Shown here piece by piece: positions 46,820-57,282 of a stretch of 64,000 bases of DNA. Source of the DNA: Ascidia mentula (Eukaryota > Chordata > Ascidiacea > Phlebobranchia > Ascidiidae). Under the pieces are notes generated by a model. It saw only the letters and a list, made by a program, of their open reading frames with translations. It had not been told where the DNA came from and ran no database searches. Position 1 is the stretch's first letter, and every line of letters begins with the position of its first letter. The translations under genes and the position numbers were made by a program. The DNA lies in assembly GCA_947561715.1 (NCBI GenBank), contig OX387202.1, forward strand, positions 4,043,001 through 4,107,000, read 5' to 3'.

Positions 46820-47205
46820 AGGTATTCAGGCTTGGCAGCCCAGGCAATGCAGCCTAGCTGGATCAGCCACATTTTCCTGACAAGTCGGAGCAAGATTTGA
46901 AAAATCAAGCTCCCGGTGATGTTTGAACTCACGACCCTGGGCTAACCAGGCCCAACGCTCTACCAACTGAGCTACTGGAGCTCAGTGGTTTCACGGAGTA
47001 TATTGTGGCCAAGGTACAATGGTGCATTTGCCTGCGCTGCCAAGCCTGACACAACAAGAAAAGGTGGCTGATCCAGCTAGGCTGCATTGCTAGGGCTGCC
47101 AAGCCTGAATACCTCATGATGGCGATACGTTAGCTGTGATCGCCAAGCAAGGACCTGCGCAGTGGGGCGATCTTAACTGTCATGCCATTGCATGTAATAT
47201 TACTG
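46820..47205 (-). mobile_element. Full-length palindromic SINE with 13-bp target duplication
   Basis: A 386-bp insert bounded by CAAGTTGGACATA at 46807-46819 and 47206-47218. The other LRR units have this sequence once. Perfect-length 50-bp inverted arms lie at 46821-46870 and 47064-47113 (GGTATTCAGGCTTGGCAGCC and its complement) with two or three mismatches. Between them is the tRNA-like core on the minus strand (46909-46981). Beyond the right arm is the GGCGATCACAGC/GATCGCCCCACT hairpin and a GCAGTAATATT end. The long target duplication indicates retroposition rather than cut-and-paste. Confidence 0.85.
46909..46981 (-). ncRNA. tRNA-like SINE core (pol III promoter)
   Basis: On the minus strand: A box TAGCTCAGTTGG, B box GTTCAAACATC, terminal pairing GCTCC/GGAGC, and anticodon-like stem TGGGC/GCCCA around CTGGTTA. 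It matches the core at 38857-38929 at all but a few positions. Part of the SINE, not a tRNA gene. Confidence 0.7.
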
Positions 47206-47479
47206 CAAGTTGGACATAGTGTGAATAAATGAGCGGCATTGAAACTATATTTTGACAAAACGAAACAAAATAGCAGTAATTATTTGATTTTGACATAAAT
47301 ATTTTTTCTCTCGATAAAAATAAATATCTCATTACGCTGAAAACTTAGAGGTTCATGTTTGGTTACTCGTCAAGAACACCCGACACAGTAATTGGTGAGT
47401 TTGTATCGTAATGAATGACGGGGGTAAACCGATTCCTGATGATAAAACATTTAACGACCACCCATTTTAGAACTACCTT

Positions 47480-48370
47480 GGTGGAATATTGTACGGTAAT
47501 AAAAAGTTCTCTATTCCAATTTCCAAATGACGAAAAACATCGGTGCTCCAACATTTCAAAGAATGCACTCAATTGGGCAGGTTGGAAACTATTGTTACGT
47601 AATACAGACGTTTGTAAATGATTGTTACGAAGTATCATGTTTTGTTGGAGCGCTCTAACCTGGCTTGGACTCGCATAGCCCAGTCGCCTTGGAAGTTTCA
47701 TTGCAAATCATATGAACCTTGAATAAAAGATGAATAAAAATGATTCAGAAAGAATTGAGACGCAAACGAATCGACAGAAGAAGTAACAGCCACTGTCGTG
47801 CGATGCAGGTCGAAACTACGAACTGAAACGCGCAAATCTACGCAACCGAGACAGTTGTCCCGCGAACCCTTCCACGTTTGTAAACCTGAAGATTGACAGA
47901 AAATTATTGTGCGTCAAACCACACACTGTCTGAGTCGTAGGAGAATGGTAAAATCTTCATCTCGAGTAAAATGAAAAGGCGCAAGTGGACACTGGACCAC
48001 CAGGCGTTAAGGGTGTTGAACTCTATTTGAAGTCGAACATCATAACAATCGAATACTCTTACGGATTGCCAATCACCAGCAGACCATCCCCAATTATTGG
48101 TCCAGTAGACGTTTGTCTTGTGGTTGAATTAAAATCTTTTATCGATGTATGCACTAACGCACGAGTGTGCAGTATTCCAAATATGGTGGAATGGTGTTGT
48201 TAAAAATACGAGTAGAACATTGGTACGATTGTAAGTCCTTTGCAATGTGATATACAGTAACCGGTTCCACCGCCAATGTTAGGGACGAACAAATAGAACT
48301 GTTTGGTATTTGTCCGGGATCTGACAATGCAACTTTCACCGGTACTTGTACATTTTGATTTATGGAATCA
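47480..48370 (+). repeat. NLR-array repeat block, copy 4
   Basis: Fourth copy of the block at 42640-43540 and 44140-45080, with the AATTTCCAAATGACG start, GGCTTGGACTCGCATAGCCCAG and the CSIPNMVEWC piece. Stops in all frames. Confidence 0.65.
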
Positions 48371-48389
48371 CCTATGTATTATTTATTCC

Positions 48390-49110
48390 TTGTTACAAGT
48401 TTCATTTGCAACGAATAGAAACATGTCATTTGAAATTGCACTGTGTTCGACGTTATTTTTCACATCAGCTTGCATAAAGTTCATGACGATGCTTAACTCT
48501 GACCTCGATTCCTGTGAATTGGGCAACGCTTTTGTGACGCCACCGAAAAGGAGAAAATCTCAATGATTGCTTGGGACACCCCCTTTCCTCAAGTGCTCAA
48601 ACTAATGTACAAAGAGAAAGAATTGAAAAGCCAAGCAAGAATTGTTTACAAACGACCGCTGTGTTTGGGAAATATTCTGACCAATTACCGGCACACAGAC
48701 TGCAGCAGCCCCGCGGGGGTAACGCTTGCAGACGGTGCGCAGACATCATGGCAACCATAAATCTACGGTTATTGAAACCACCAATTTAACGACGAAAACA
48801 GGTAAAGAATACAAACTAACGCAACATCTAACCTGTGCAAGTTATGGCATTTACGTTGCAACGTGCCAAATCTGTCATGAGCAGTACGTTGGTCAGACTA
48901 AAAATAGTTTCTCAAAACGATGGACGCAACATAGGCCAGATTGGAACGTGACAATAGGCAAAACGAGGAGTACCGAAAAGACGGACGCTGCGCCATCATT
49001 ATTAAAGCGCACACCCCTCGTCAGTTAGACACAAGTCCATTGACAGCTCTTTTGCAGTGACATTTGTGGAACAACCGATGGTAAACAGACTGGATGTTTG
49101 TGAAGCCAAA
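48390..49110 (+). mobile_element. Penelope-like element 3' end, array copy D
   Basis: The best preserved GIY-YIG of this family, in one frame at 48726-49028: KLTQHLTCASYGIYVATC, HEQYVGQTKNSFSKRWTQHR. The connector upstream has lost part (the A of LALQTD region to CRRCAD). The element ends at the CGAAGCCAAATGAATAAAC region; the distal tail seen in copies A-C is missing. Inactive. Confidence 0.8.
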
Positions 49111-49265
49111 TGAATAAACGAATAGTATGCGACCCATATGTTGGAAACTCTTGCATTTTTTCGCACATCCCTGACAGTAAAGTAATGTATGATTTGACAC
49201 TCATGATAAATTTTCACATTGGACTTATATCTTTCTGGTATAAAAATACATAAACAACATCTTAC

Positions 49266-49532
49266 CGGTTTTCTTCTACTTTGAATTACGAAGGTGAGAT
49301 TCTCGAGGTCGGTCGGGAGTAGCGATGAGTTACTGAGGTCGATCTCATCAGGGAGTAAGGATGACACGATTGAGGTTATCTCCTCATCGTTCGCTTCATG
49401 AGCCCAGCTACAACATCGAAGTATCGATTGTTTGGTTGGTTTCCACATATACGACGATGCGAGATTCTTCAGCAGCTTCTTCTTAGTTTCCTTGGTACAT
49501 TTCGGACAAATCAAATTAGTAGAGCTTAAATC
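49266..49532 (-). CDS. NACHT-tail/LRR exon D (267 nt, no NACHT)
   Basis: 89 codons from GATGCAG to CCG/GTAAGATG, phase 0, open. NLICPKCTKE, KKKLLKNLASSYMWK, LRCCSWAHEANDEEITSIVSSLLPDEIDLSNSSLLPTDLENLTFVIQ. Of the four copies it is closest to the end of the NACHT exon (shared HEANDEEITSIVS and SNSSLxPTD), as expected for the copy nearest to it. It lies 231 nt downstream of LRR exon 9 in the minus sense. Confidence 0.78.
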
Positions 49533-49763
49533 CTGCATCGTGACAGAATGTTTTAATTGAAAAACAACTTAATTTGCCAAAATTATTTAAAATGTGCCCC
49601 TGCTTTTTTGGTTATATTGTTTTGCGTCACTCGGCCCCTTTCATAAAACAAATGAACCTAACGCACAATACCTCTGGTAAGCTGTCATTTTCGTGTATGT
49701 TGGACGCATCATTGCAATACAAACATAAATATTGTTCGTTTGGAAAGACATGAAATCACTCAC

Positions 49764-49925
49764 CGGTTCCTTCAACAGTTTAATCTTCTCGTACAGATGT
49801 TTGACACCAAGGTTTTTCAGACCACATTCATACAGATCCACTTGTTCAATATTTCGGATGCAGTCGGCCAGGCAAGCCGCACCACGCTCTAGTATATTGT
49901 TGCGGGATACGTTGAGAAGTTTCAG
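49764..49925 (-). CDS. NLR LRR exon 9 of the array (162 nt)
   Basis: 54 codons after ACTCAG, ending CCG/GTGAGTG, phase 0. Two LRRs (LKLLNVSRNNILERGAACLADCIRNIEQVDLYECGLKNLGVKHLYEKI). This is the first LRR exon after the NACHT exon and the most diverged at framework positions (ILERGAACLAD, LKNLGV). It may be the ancestral exon from which the others were copied. Confidence 0.85.
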
Positions 49926-50214
49926 CTGAGTGAAATAATATCCATGTAAAACATGATGTGAATAACACAAGGAATCAAACAAATAATGGTATATATGGAT
50001 GTCGTACCGTTTTGTTTAGAGTTTGCTTCATACGAATATAATGGCGTGTTTTGGTTGAAATACAAAGTTTAAACAAACCTAAGTTACATTCAGAGAAGCG
50101 AGAAGTTTCACCACGTGCACTTATCACCCGCCCTTTTATTGAAAATTTAAGTCTGTTTTCCGAATATTGTTTTGGATAAAACTCCTTTTAAGTGATATGT
50201 AAGCCTTTCCAACA

Positions 50215-50455
50215 AACGTCAGCACAATTCATTTTTTTGGGACTACATCGCGATTTGAACCCAGAAAATCCTCGCCACGAATCCCGACCGTTACGACGTT
50301 TACCACAACACTACCCATGTCGCACCATTACGTTTCTGAGTAGAAAATCACTCGTGAATACGTGTTTGTTTGAATGGGCACCGGCTCCATTTAAATTCAC
50401 TTATGTTTAACCACCTCATGTTGTAAGACGGTAAACACAAAATATTATGTGTTGT
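50215..50455 (-). repeat. SINE-like repeat with tRNA-like boxes
   Basis: The part 50277-50455 repeats at 22611-22790. On the minus strand, TAGTGTTGTGG resembles an A box (one mismatch) and GGTTCAAATCGCG a B box, spaced about 50 nt apart. This suggests a tRNA-derived SINE unrelated to the palindromic one. It lies between the NACHT exon and LRR exon 9. Confidence 0.45.
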
Positions 50456-50798
50456 TTATATCTGTACACCACTAAAACTCTGTTCGATTATCACCGTCAA
50501 TAATATGATGGCGAATAATATCGCCGAAAAAATACATTGCAATGAAAGGAGAGAAAATCTGTTTTGAGTTAAGTTAACACCATGTCTGGTAGCGTCATAA
50601 ATTAAAAATAATTGATTAATCCGACGAAGAAGACTTTATATTGGAGGGAGTTAAAACACCAAACATTAAATACTGTAAGGTATTTGGCGGGCCAATCATA
50701 TTACGTCCCCAACAATCCAAATTCATGGGATAAGTCCCCCGCGCCCCCATCCCAAGGGTGACCGTCGTGAGTACAGAAATGCATAAACAACATCTTAC

Positions 50799-52637
50799 CG
50801 GTTTGCTTCTTCTTTGAATCACGAATGTGAGATTCTCGAGGTCGGTCGGATGGAGCGATGAGTTACTGAGGTTGATCTCATCAGGGAGTAAGGCGGACAC
50901 GATTGAAGTTATCTCCTCATCGTTCGCTTCATGAGCCCAGCTACAACATCGAAGCATCGCTTGGTTGGTTGATTCCTCCATACACGACATCGCGATATTC
51001 TTCAGCAGCTTCTTCTTCGCTTCCCAATCTTCACTTGAACATCCAGGAACTACGGCTTCAATATCTTTGAAAACTGAAGAATCGCAAATTCCGAACGCGA
51101 ACTTGGCAACAACCTCCCATCTGTCCTTGGTAAGTCGGGTGTATTGTTTCTTGAATTCTTTTAAAGGCATGATCGTCATCAGGTAAACCGCGGAGAAGAA
51201 TTCTTGCCAAATGAGATGTGAAAAATATCTACGTTTATGTCCGTCCAGTATTGTCAACTTTAAGTTTCCCTGCTTTGTAATTGAGGTATTCAGAAAAGCA
51301 TGAACTGTTGAGTCATTCAGTTTTGCGCTTTTGAAATCCTGTACTTTGAATACAACTTTCTTGTTCCGAAATCCGTCCCAGGCCAGTTTTGAAAGTTTGT
51401 TCAACTGTGGATTTTCATTCTTCAAGTGCTCAGTTTGTGAGTATTGAACACAAGTAGATGCCAGAACACGGGTAAGCGAAACATGCTGAATATCATCATC
51501 ATGACTCAGCAGATAGTTGAGGGTCAGTATGAAATTAACCGGAACGTAACAGTAAGAGAACATATTGGTGTTTTGTTCAAGTTTGTTCTGTACAGAGTCA
51601 TATCTTGCACCGCATATCTGTTGTCCAAGTTCTCTCTGTGAGTTTGGAGTTAAGCCGAGTATCTGAGCAATAAACCTTGGTCGATGTGATGGATGGAGTT
51701 TGTAGAATGGAGCTGGTCGTGACGTGAATATCTTCCGGGAACGTGGGAGCAAATATCCATTCAATAAATGCTTGAGATAAACTTCTGCTTTGTTCTCTTT
51801 ATCCAACAAGAGAGTTGGAGCTTTACTTGAGAATTTAAAAGCTGCTTCATCTACTCCGTCGAAAACCAAGAGAACATCTGGATCACCATTGATGGCTTGC
51901 ATTATGCCTTGAGCTACCTCTGGATTGTATTCCCAGCTAAGCAGCATGGCGTGGAGGAGAAACCGAAGGAAAGTCATGCTTGTTTTGAAATTTATATTTC
52001 GAATTGCAATGTAGAAGATGAAGGATATTTTTCCAAACAACTTTTTATGCAAAGCTTGTAAAGCCCATGTTTTGCATGAAGTCGTTTTTCCGATGCCCGC
52101 TTGACCTAGAACACCTACAATATTTCCATGCTTTTCCACGTACTCGAGTTTTGCTTCCACTTGTTCGGGTTTAAATTTCCTTTCTGCTTCTCTTTGTGCT
52201 GTTTGCTTTGCACGAGTGAACATTTCTTTAGGGATGATGTCACTGGATGGTCGATCGTAAACTTTAGCCAACTCCTCTCTACGATGGTAATGTCCTTCTG
52301 CTTGAAACTCGTCATCAATTTGTTGTGGTTTGCTGACTATGGATAGGTTGACTGGTGTTATGTTTCGTTGGGTAATTTCTGCAAGTGATGATTCTTCACT
52401 GGCGATGGATTTCACTTTTTTTTTTAAAGTTGACTTCAGTTCTTCGCCTACAACAAGGTTTTTTAAACTTTTTTTTGTACAACGTGTCAGGTGTTTTGTA
52501 GAACAAGAAATGAATGCGTACGTTTTGATTTGGGATGTCACATAACTGATTTGATTGAGAAAAACTAATTGTTTTGTCGTTGATGCTGAACATAAGCGTC
52601 GATTTACGAGTGACTGACCACACGGTGCCACACACAT
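50799..52637 (-). CDS. NLR receptor exon: pre-NACHT, NACHT, first LRR
   Basis: An open stretch of 613 codons ending at CCG/GTAAGATG, phase 0. From about residue 64 it reads like a pre-NACHT region. The NACHT ATPase follows with Walker A GQAGIGKTT (178-186), Walker B VLLVFDGVDEA (255-265) and sensor IFTSRP (303-308). A winged-helix-like part with HKRRYFSHLIWQEFFSAVYL comes next, then WAHEANDEEITSIVSALLP and a first LRR (INLSNSSLHPTDLENLTFV). NLRs are cytoplasmic innate sensors that oligomerise on ATP binding. The first 60 codons are of doubtful coding value; an acceptor-like TTGTTGTAG lies just before residue 64. No death-fold or CARD domain is seen upstream: the N-terminal exon, if any, would lie beyond the retroelement stack. 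All nucleotide-binding motifs are intact. Confidence 0.9.
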
Positions 52638-52834
52638 GATACGATGCGTTAAGCTAGTTTCAAAAGACCTGTGTTATCACTGTCACAATCAAGACAAACA
52701 CAAGTGTCTCGTGGATTGTTACGCAGCGCAGCAGTTGTTGTAACATTATGGTAAAATTCGTCATTGTTGCGTGAACCTGAAAAAGTCACCCTTAATAATT
52801 CTCAAAACGTTAAATAATCGACGCCCATGAAGAG

Positions 52835-53049
52835 TGTTGAGGTCACGCCTCATTACGTACGGCGGCAACAATGCGCTTGCATGCCACAGTCGCGTGATGC
52901 GTGGAATGTGCCGCAGTCCTTTTCATGTGATTATTATTTGTGCGTGTTACTTGAAATGCAATTTACTTCCCTATAAATGCGTGTGTGCTTGCCTTGTTTT
53001 TCATTCTATGATTTGCAACGATACGAACAAAATATAAAGAAACACAACA
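52835..53049 (+). repeat. Possible 5' LTR of Gypsy element G1
   Basis: From TGTTGAGGTCACGCC to AACACAACA, followed by TTATTGGCGACAAGGACGG, which looks like a primer-binding and leader segment. CTATAAATGCG at about 52970 is a TATA-like box. No 3' LTR survives for comparison, so the limits are inferred. Confidence 0.4.
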
Positions 53050-53131
53050 AAGTTATTGGCGACAAGGACGGGATCAACTAACTGAACGAGGTACACGCAG
53101 TTTAGTATTGAATATTTTAGTTCGCCCGAAG

Positions 53132-56100
53132 ATGGAAAAAGTTGCGAAGCTCATTCAAGAACAGTTACAACAGCAATAAAAGCGTCAGGATGAACAGCAA
53201 GAAGAGCAGCAAAGGAGTCACGACGAACAGCGAGAAGAACAACATAAGTGTCACGAAGAACAAATGAAGTTGATTCTTGCCCTAGTTGAAAAGGCTGGTT
53301 CAAGTGGAAACGCTGCACCTTCCGTTGCTTCGCCAAGCTTTTCGGCATTTGACGCAAAATCGGAGTTGTGGGACGACTACTGGTCGAGGTTTACTACGTT
53401 TACACGGACACATACTGTACGAGAAACGAGGGTTGCTCAGGTTTTTTGACCAACAAAACTACCACAACGTACAAGCTTTTATCCAACCTGGCTGGACAAA
53501 GCTCTCCTGCAAAGACCGTCAACGATCTTTCTATTAAAGACATCGAAGCCTTTATGAAGAAACAGTTCGGTCCAAAGCGATTTGTGATTCGGGAACGTTT
53601 CAAGTTTTGGAGCAATATGGAACGCAAGCCAGGGGAAACAGTGCAAGAATTGGCTGCACGCTTTCGCCACGACGCAGTCTCGTGAGATTTTTCCTTGATT
53701 GGAAACCAGCTGGACGAAGCGCTGCGCACTAGGTTTATTTGCTCCATAGCCAATGAAGCAGTGCTGAAGGCAATTTTCAAAATCAACGCCGATGATCTGA
53801 CATTTACGCGTGCTATTGAAGTTGCCATGCAAACCAAAGACGCTGCAAAGGTTGCAAAGGAAACCGTTTATGGAACAAGGTAATAGGTGCATAAAGTTCG
53901 GGGTACAAAGAAAACTGCTGTTACGTCACCAACAACGGTTGTTCAAGGTCAGTTCAAGGAGAAGATTTCTTGCTACCGCTGCGGAAAGGCAGATCATATT
54001 GCACCCAATTGCCGATATAAAACAGCAACATGTCGTTTTTGCAAGCATTTGGGACATTTGGAAGCAGCTTGCAGAAAGAAGAGGGCATCTAACGACAATG
54101 TCAATTTGTTGTTTTCGATCAAGTCGCAAGCCATTTCACCTACGAAGTTAGAGGTAACCGTTACCATTGACGGCAAAGCATGTCTATTGGAGATGGACAC
54201 CGCAACAAACGGAAACTTTATTTCTGTCGAGACGCGGAGAAAAGTTGGAAAAACGTTTTTCAACTCAGCGACAGAACATATTGTTCCGATTGTGGGGGCG
54301 TTTGAGGCAAAAGTTCAACATGGACCAAACATGAGCAAGGTGGAGTTTTTCGTCTCCCAAATGCCGCATTTAAATCTGCATGGACGATGCGCTATCCAAT
54401 CCCTGCACATTTCGTTGGACAAGCTACTTCACAGTCCCGACGAGCTGACGATAGCCGTCCGGACACTCATTTACAAGAAGCTTGCAAACAACTTTGTGGA
54501 CAATACCCAGATCTTTTCAAGACCGAATTGGGATGTTTAAAGGATTTTGAACTAGAGGTAAAGTTGACGAAGGACGTGAAACCCATATTCTGCAAGCCGA
54601 CACCTGTTCCATTCGCGTTACAAGACGATGTCAACCTCCTATATGACGCTGGCATCGCAAGAGGTATTTGGACTCCTGTGAAATTTAACAAGTGGGGAAC
54701 ACCAGTGGTTCCAATACGAAAGTCGCTGCTTCCAGGACAAACCAAAGCCAAGATACGAGTTTGCGTAGATTACTCTGCAACCGTTAACCCGCAGTTATCT
54801 ACGTACCGTCACCCACTTCCACCTCCTGAAGACTTAATGCGCAAGTTGCGAGGTGGATACAGCTTTACAAAAACTGATTTGGCTGTAACCAAATCCGATT
54901 GGGGCCAGAGAGTTGCAAGAGACTGGCAATCAGTACGCACAGAGGTGTTCTATTGCAAAACGTTTTGCCATTTGGTATAACCTCCGCTCCAGGCTACTTC
55001 CAATCGATAATGGACGACTGCACAAAAGATATGCAAGGTGTAACCGTCTATCTGGATGATCTTTTGGTTAGCGGATCAACGGCCGAAGAACATATTCACA
55101 ATCTTCGCCAACTTCTTCAAAGGCTCAACAACAAGGATTTACGCTGTGGTATAGAGAAATGCAAATTTGCATTACCACAAGCGGAATACTTGGGGCACAT
55201 ACTTTCCAAAGAAGGCATTTCCAAAGGTTCAAAATTGGATGGGGTTGTCAACATGTTACCACCGGAAGATGTGCCAAGTCTACGTTCATTTCTTGGTTCA
55301 GTGCAGTTCTACAGCAAGTTCCTGCCATCGCAATTCGCAAATGTTGCGGAACCTTGTTATCGACTTACCAGGTCAAATGTTGCGTGGAAATGGGGCAGGA
55401 ACGAGAACGCTGCATTTTGCAAATTGAAGGAATGGTTTTCAGCTGACACAGTTCTGACTCATTTCGACCCTCCATTGCCTATTGGAATTTCCTGCGATGC
55501 AGCAAACGTTGGAATTGAAGCAGTTCTGTTTCACCGCTATCCAGATGGAAGCGAAATCATCAACCAAAAGCCAGCGCAACTACAGCCAAATTCTGAAAGA
55601 GGTTCTTGCAATTATCTTCGCGCTGAAGAAGTTTTACCAGTATCTCTTGGGCAGGAAATTTGTTTTGGTGACCGACCAAAAGCCACTGATAGCTTTGTTG
55701 GTTCCCACTAAAGCGACACCTGCTTTAGCAGCTAACCGCCTAGCAAGGTGGGCACTTGTGAGTCAATTTCAATACGAGATTGAATACAGGAAGACATCGG
55801 AACATCAGAATGCCGATACACTTAGTCGTTTACCTGTTGGGGAAGATGCAGACTTTGACTGAGAGAAAAGTGCACAAGACACCGACATAGTTTGTGCAAT
55901 CACCAGTCTGAGTTTACAAGTGCAACCCACCGAAAAGAAATTGCAAAAGATACAGTTTTATCCAAAGTCATGCGCTTTACAAGAGAGGGTTGGCCATCTT
56001 CTTTGGCAAACAGTGACCCAGTTGCCAAGTTTCGCAAAGTAGCGGATTCGATGAGTACAAGCTGCTGATGTCTACTATATGGTTCGCGGTTAGTCATACC

Positions 56101-57079
56101 GGAATCACTTCGTTCTACTGTTCTGCAGATCTTACATACTGGACATTTTGGGATCCAACGAATGAAGTAGCTGGCGAGGACCGCAGTTTACTGGCCGAAT
56201 ATAGATGATGACATGACAGTTCCTTGTCACAAGTGCCAAACTTGTGCCGAACACCAAAACGCCCCGTCAAAGGTAGCAGTTCATCCATGAATGATGCCAG
56301 AAAAGCCATGAAGTCGATTACATATCGATCACGCAGTTAACTTTCTGGGAAGTAACTGGCTTCTGATGATCGATGCACATTCAAAGTACCCTTGCGTACA
56401 TCAAACGCATTCTATATCATCAAGAACCACTATGGAGTTGCTGGAAAGAGATTTTGCTCATTTCGGCTACCCACACACTATCGTGTCGGATAATGCACAG
56501 GCATTTATGTCTGCTGACTTTCAGGAATTTTGCAAGAAAAGGGGCATCGTAAATTTGTCAGGAGCACCATATTTTCCTGTAACCAATGGCGCTGCGGAAA
56601 GATTGGTCCAAACTTTTAAGAAGGCAATAAAGAAGTCTTCCAAACCCCTTAAAGAAGCATTGCAGGAGTTTCTGTTGCTGTACAGGCGTACTCCGAGCAA
56701 AATTGATACTCTGTTACCTTCACCAGCACATGTTATGCAACGTAATCAAGTAAGGCCGACACGAAAATCCGAAGATACAATTTCTTTTAAAGCTGGAGAT
56801 CCATGTTATGCTTTATACATGGGCCCGAGACACAGCAAGGAGGGTCGCTGGGATCCTGCCACTATTATTAAATGTTTTGGCAGTCGAATGTTTCATGTGA
56901 AAGTGTTTTCCCGAGGTCCAATCTGGCGACGTCACATTGACCAGTTACGCGTTCGATACGTTTCTGACCAAGATTTGGAACCGGTGGAAGAAGGAAGATT
57001 TCTGCAGCCTCCGTCTCCAGAAATATACGTTCCAACCAATCCCAGCACTCCTTTCTGCGAGTTGTTTTTATCCCTCCAA
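53132..57079 (+). mobile_element. Ty3/Gypsy element G1, gag-pol, decayed
   Basis: Gag starts at ATG 53132 with a Gln/Glu-rich leader, has a stop after 15 codons, then a capsid-like region (YWSRFTTFTRTHTV, then ERFKFWSNM..GETVQELAARF). Two CCHC knuckles follow (CYRCGKADHIAPNC, CRFCKHLGHLEAAC). The protease has LEMDTATNGNFIS. The reverse transcriptase is in two frames around 54900, with YLDDLL at about 55050. RNase H ends near 55862 (VTDQKPLIAL, NADTLSRLP). The integrase zinc finger is broken (55900-56260). The integrase core is open at 56366-57136, with SDNAQAF and NGAAERLVQTF, then the C-terminal RRHIDQLRVR. At least four frame breaks. The 3' end stops where the LTR at 57080 begins. Confidence 0.92.
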
Positions 57080-57240
57080 TGTCGGGCCTGTAGCGACACA
57101 ATATGTTGTAAAGATATACCGTCGCGGGTTGTGTAAGTTTTAGTGCTTGTTGCCTTTTTCTTGCGACTCTCTCACGTGTCATGTGTCACGCCATGTTCGC
57201 ATCATTGGATGTACGACGAATAAAGAGCAAGCACGCCACA
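57080..57240 (+). repeat. 5' LTR of Gypsy element G3 (161 bp)
   Basis: Begins TGTCGGGCCTGTAGCG and ends CACGCCACA, giving TG...CA ends, with an AATAAA at about 57219. It is followed at once by TTTTGGTGACCCCGACC, the leader typical of this Gypsy lineage. The sequence to the left is G1 integrase tail, so G3 inserted into G1. No second LTR lies in the window. Confidence 0.7.
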
Positions 57241-57258
57241 TTTTGGTGACCCCGACCG
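57241..57258 (+). promoter_or_regulatory. Primer-binding site of G3
   Basis: TTTTGGTGACCCCGACCG directly abuts the LTR end; the TGGTGACCCCGAC core is where a tRNA 3' end would anneal to prime minus-strand synthesis. Assigned by position and family pattern. Confidence 0.6.
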
Positions 57259-57282
57259 CCAAGAAACGATATTACCTGGACA

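Noticed and set aside
53400-54263. Minus-strand open frames of 89-145 codons
   Set aside because: They are antisense to recognisable Gypsy gag and zinc-knuckle sequence.
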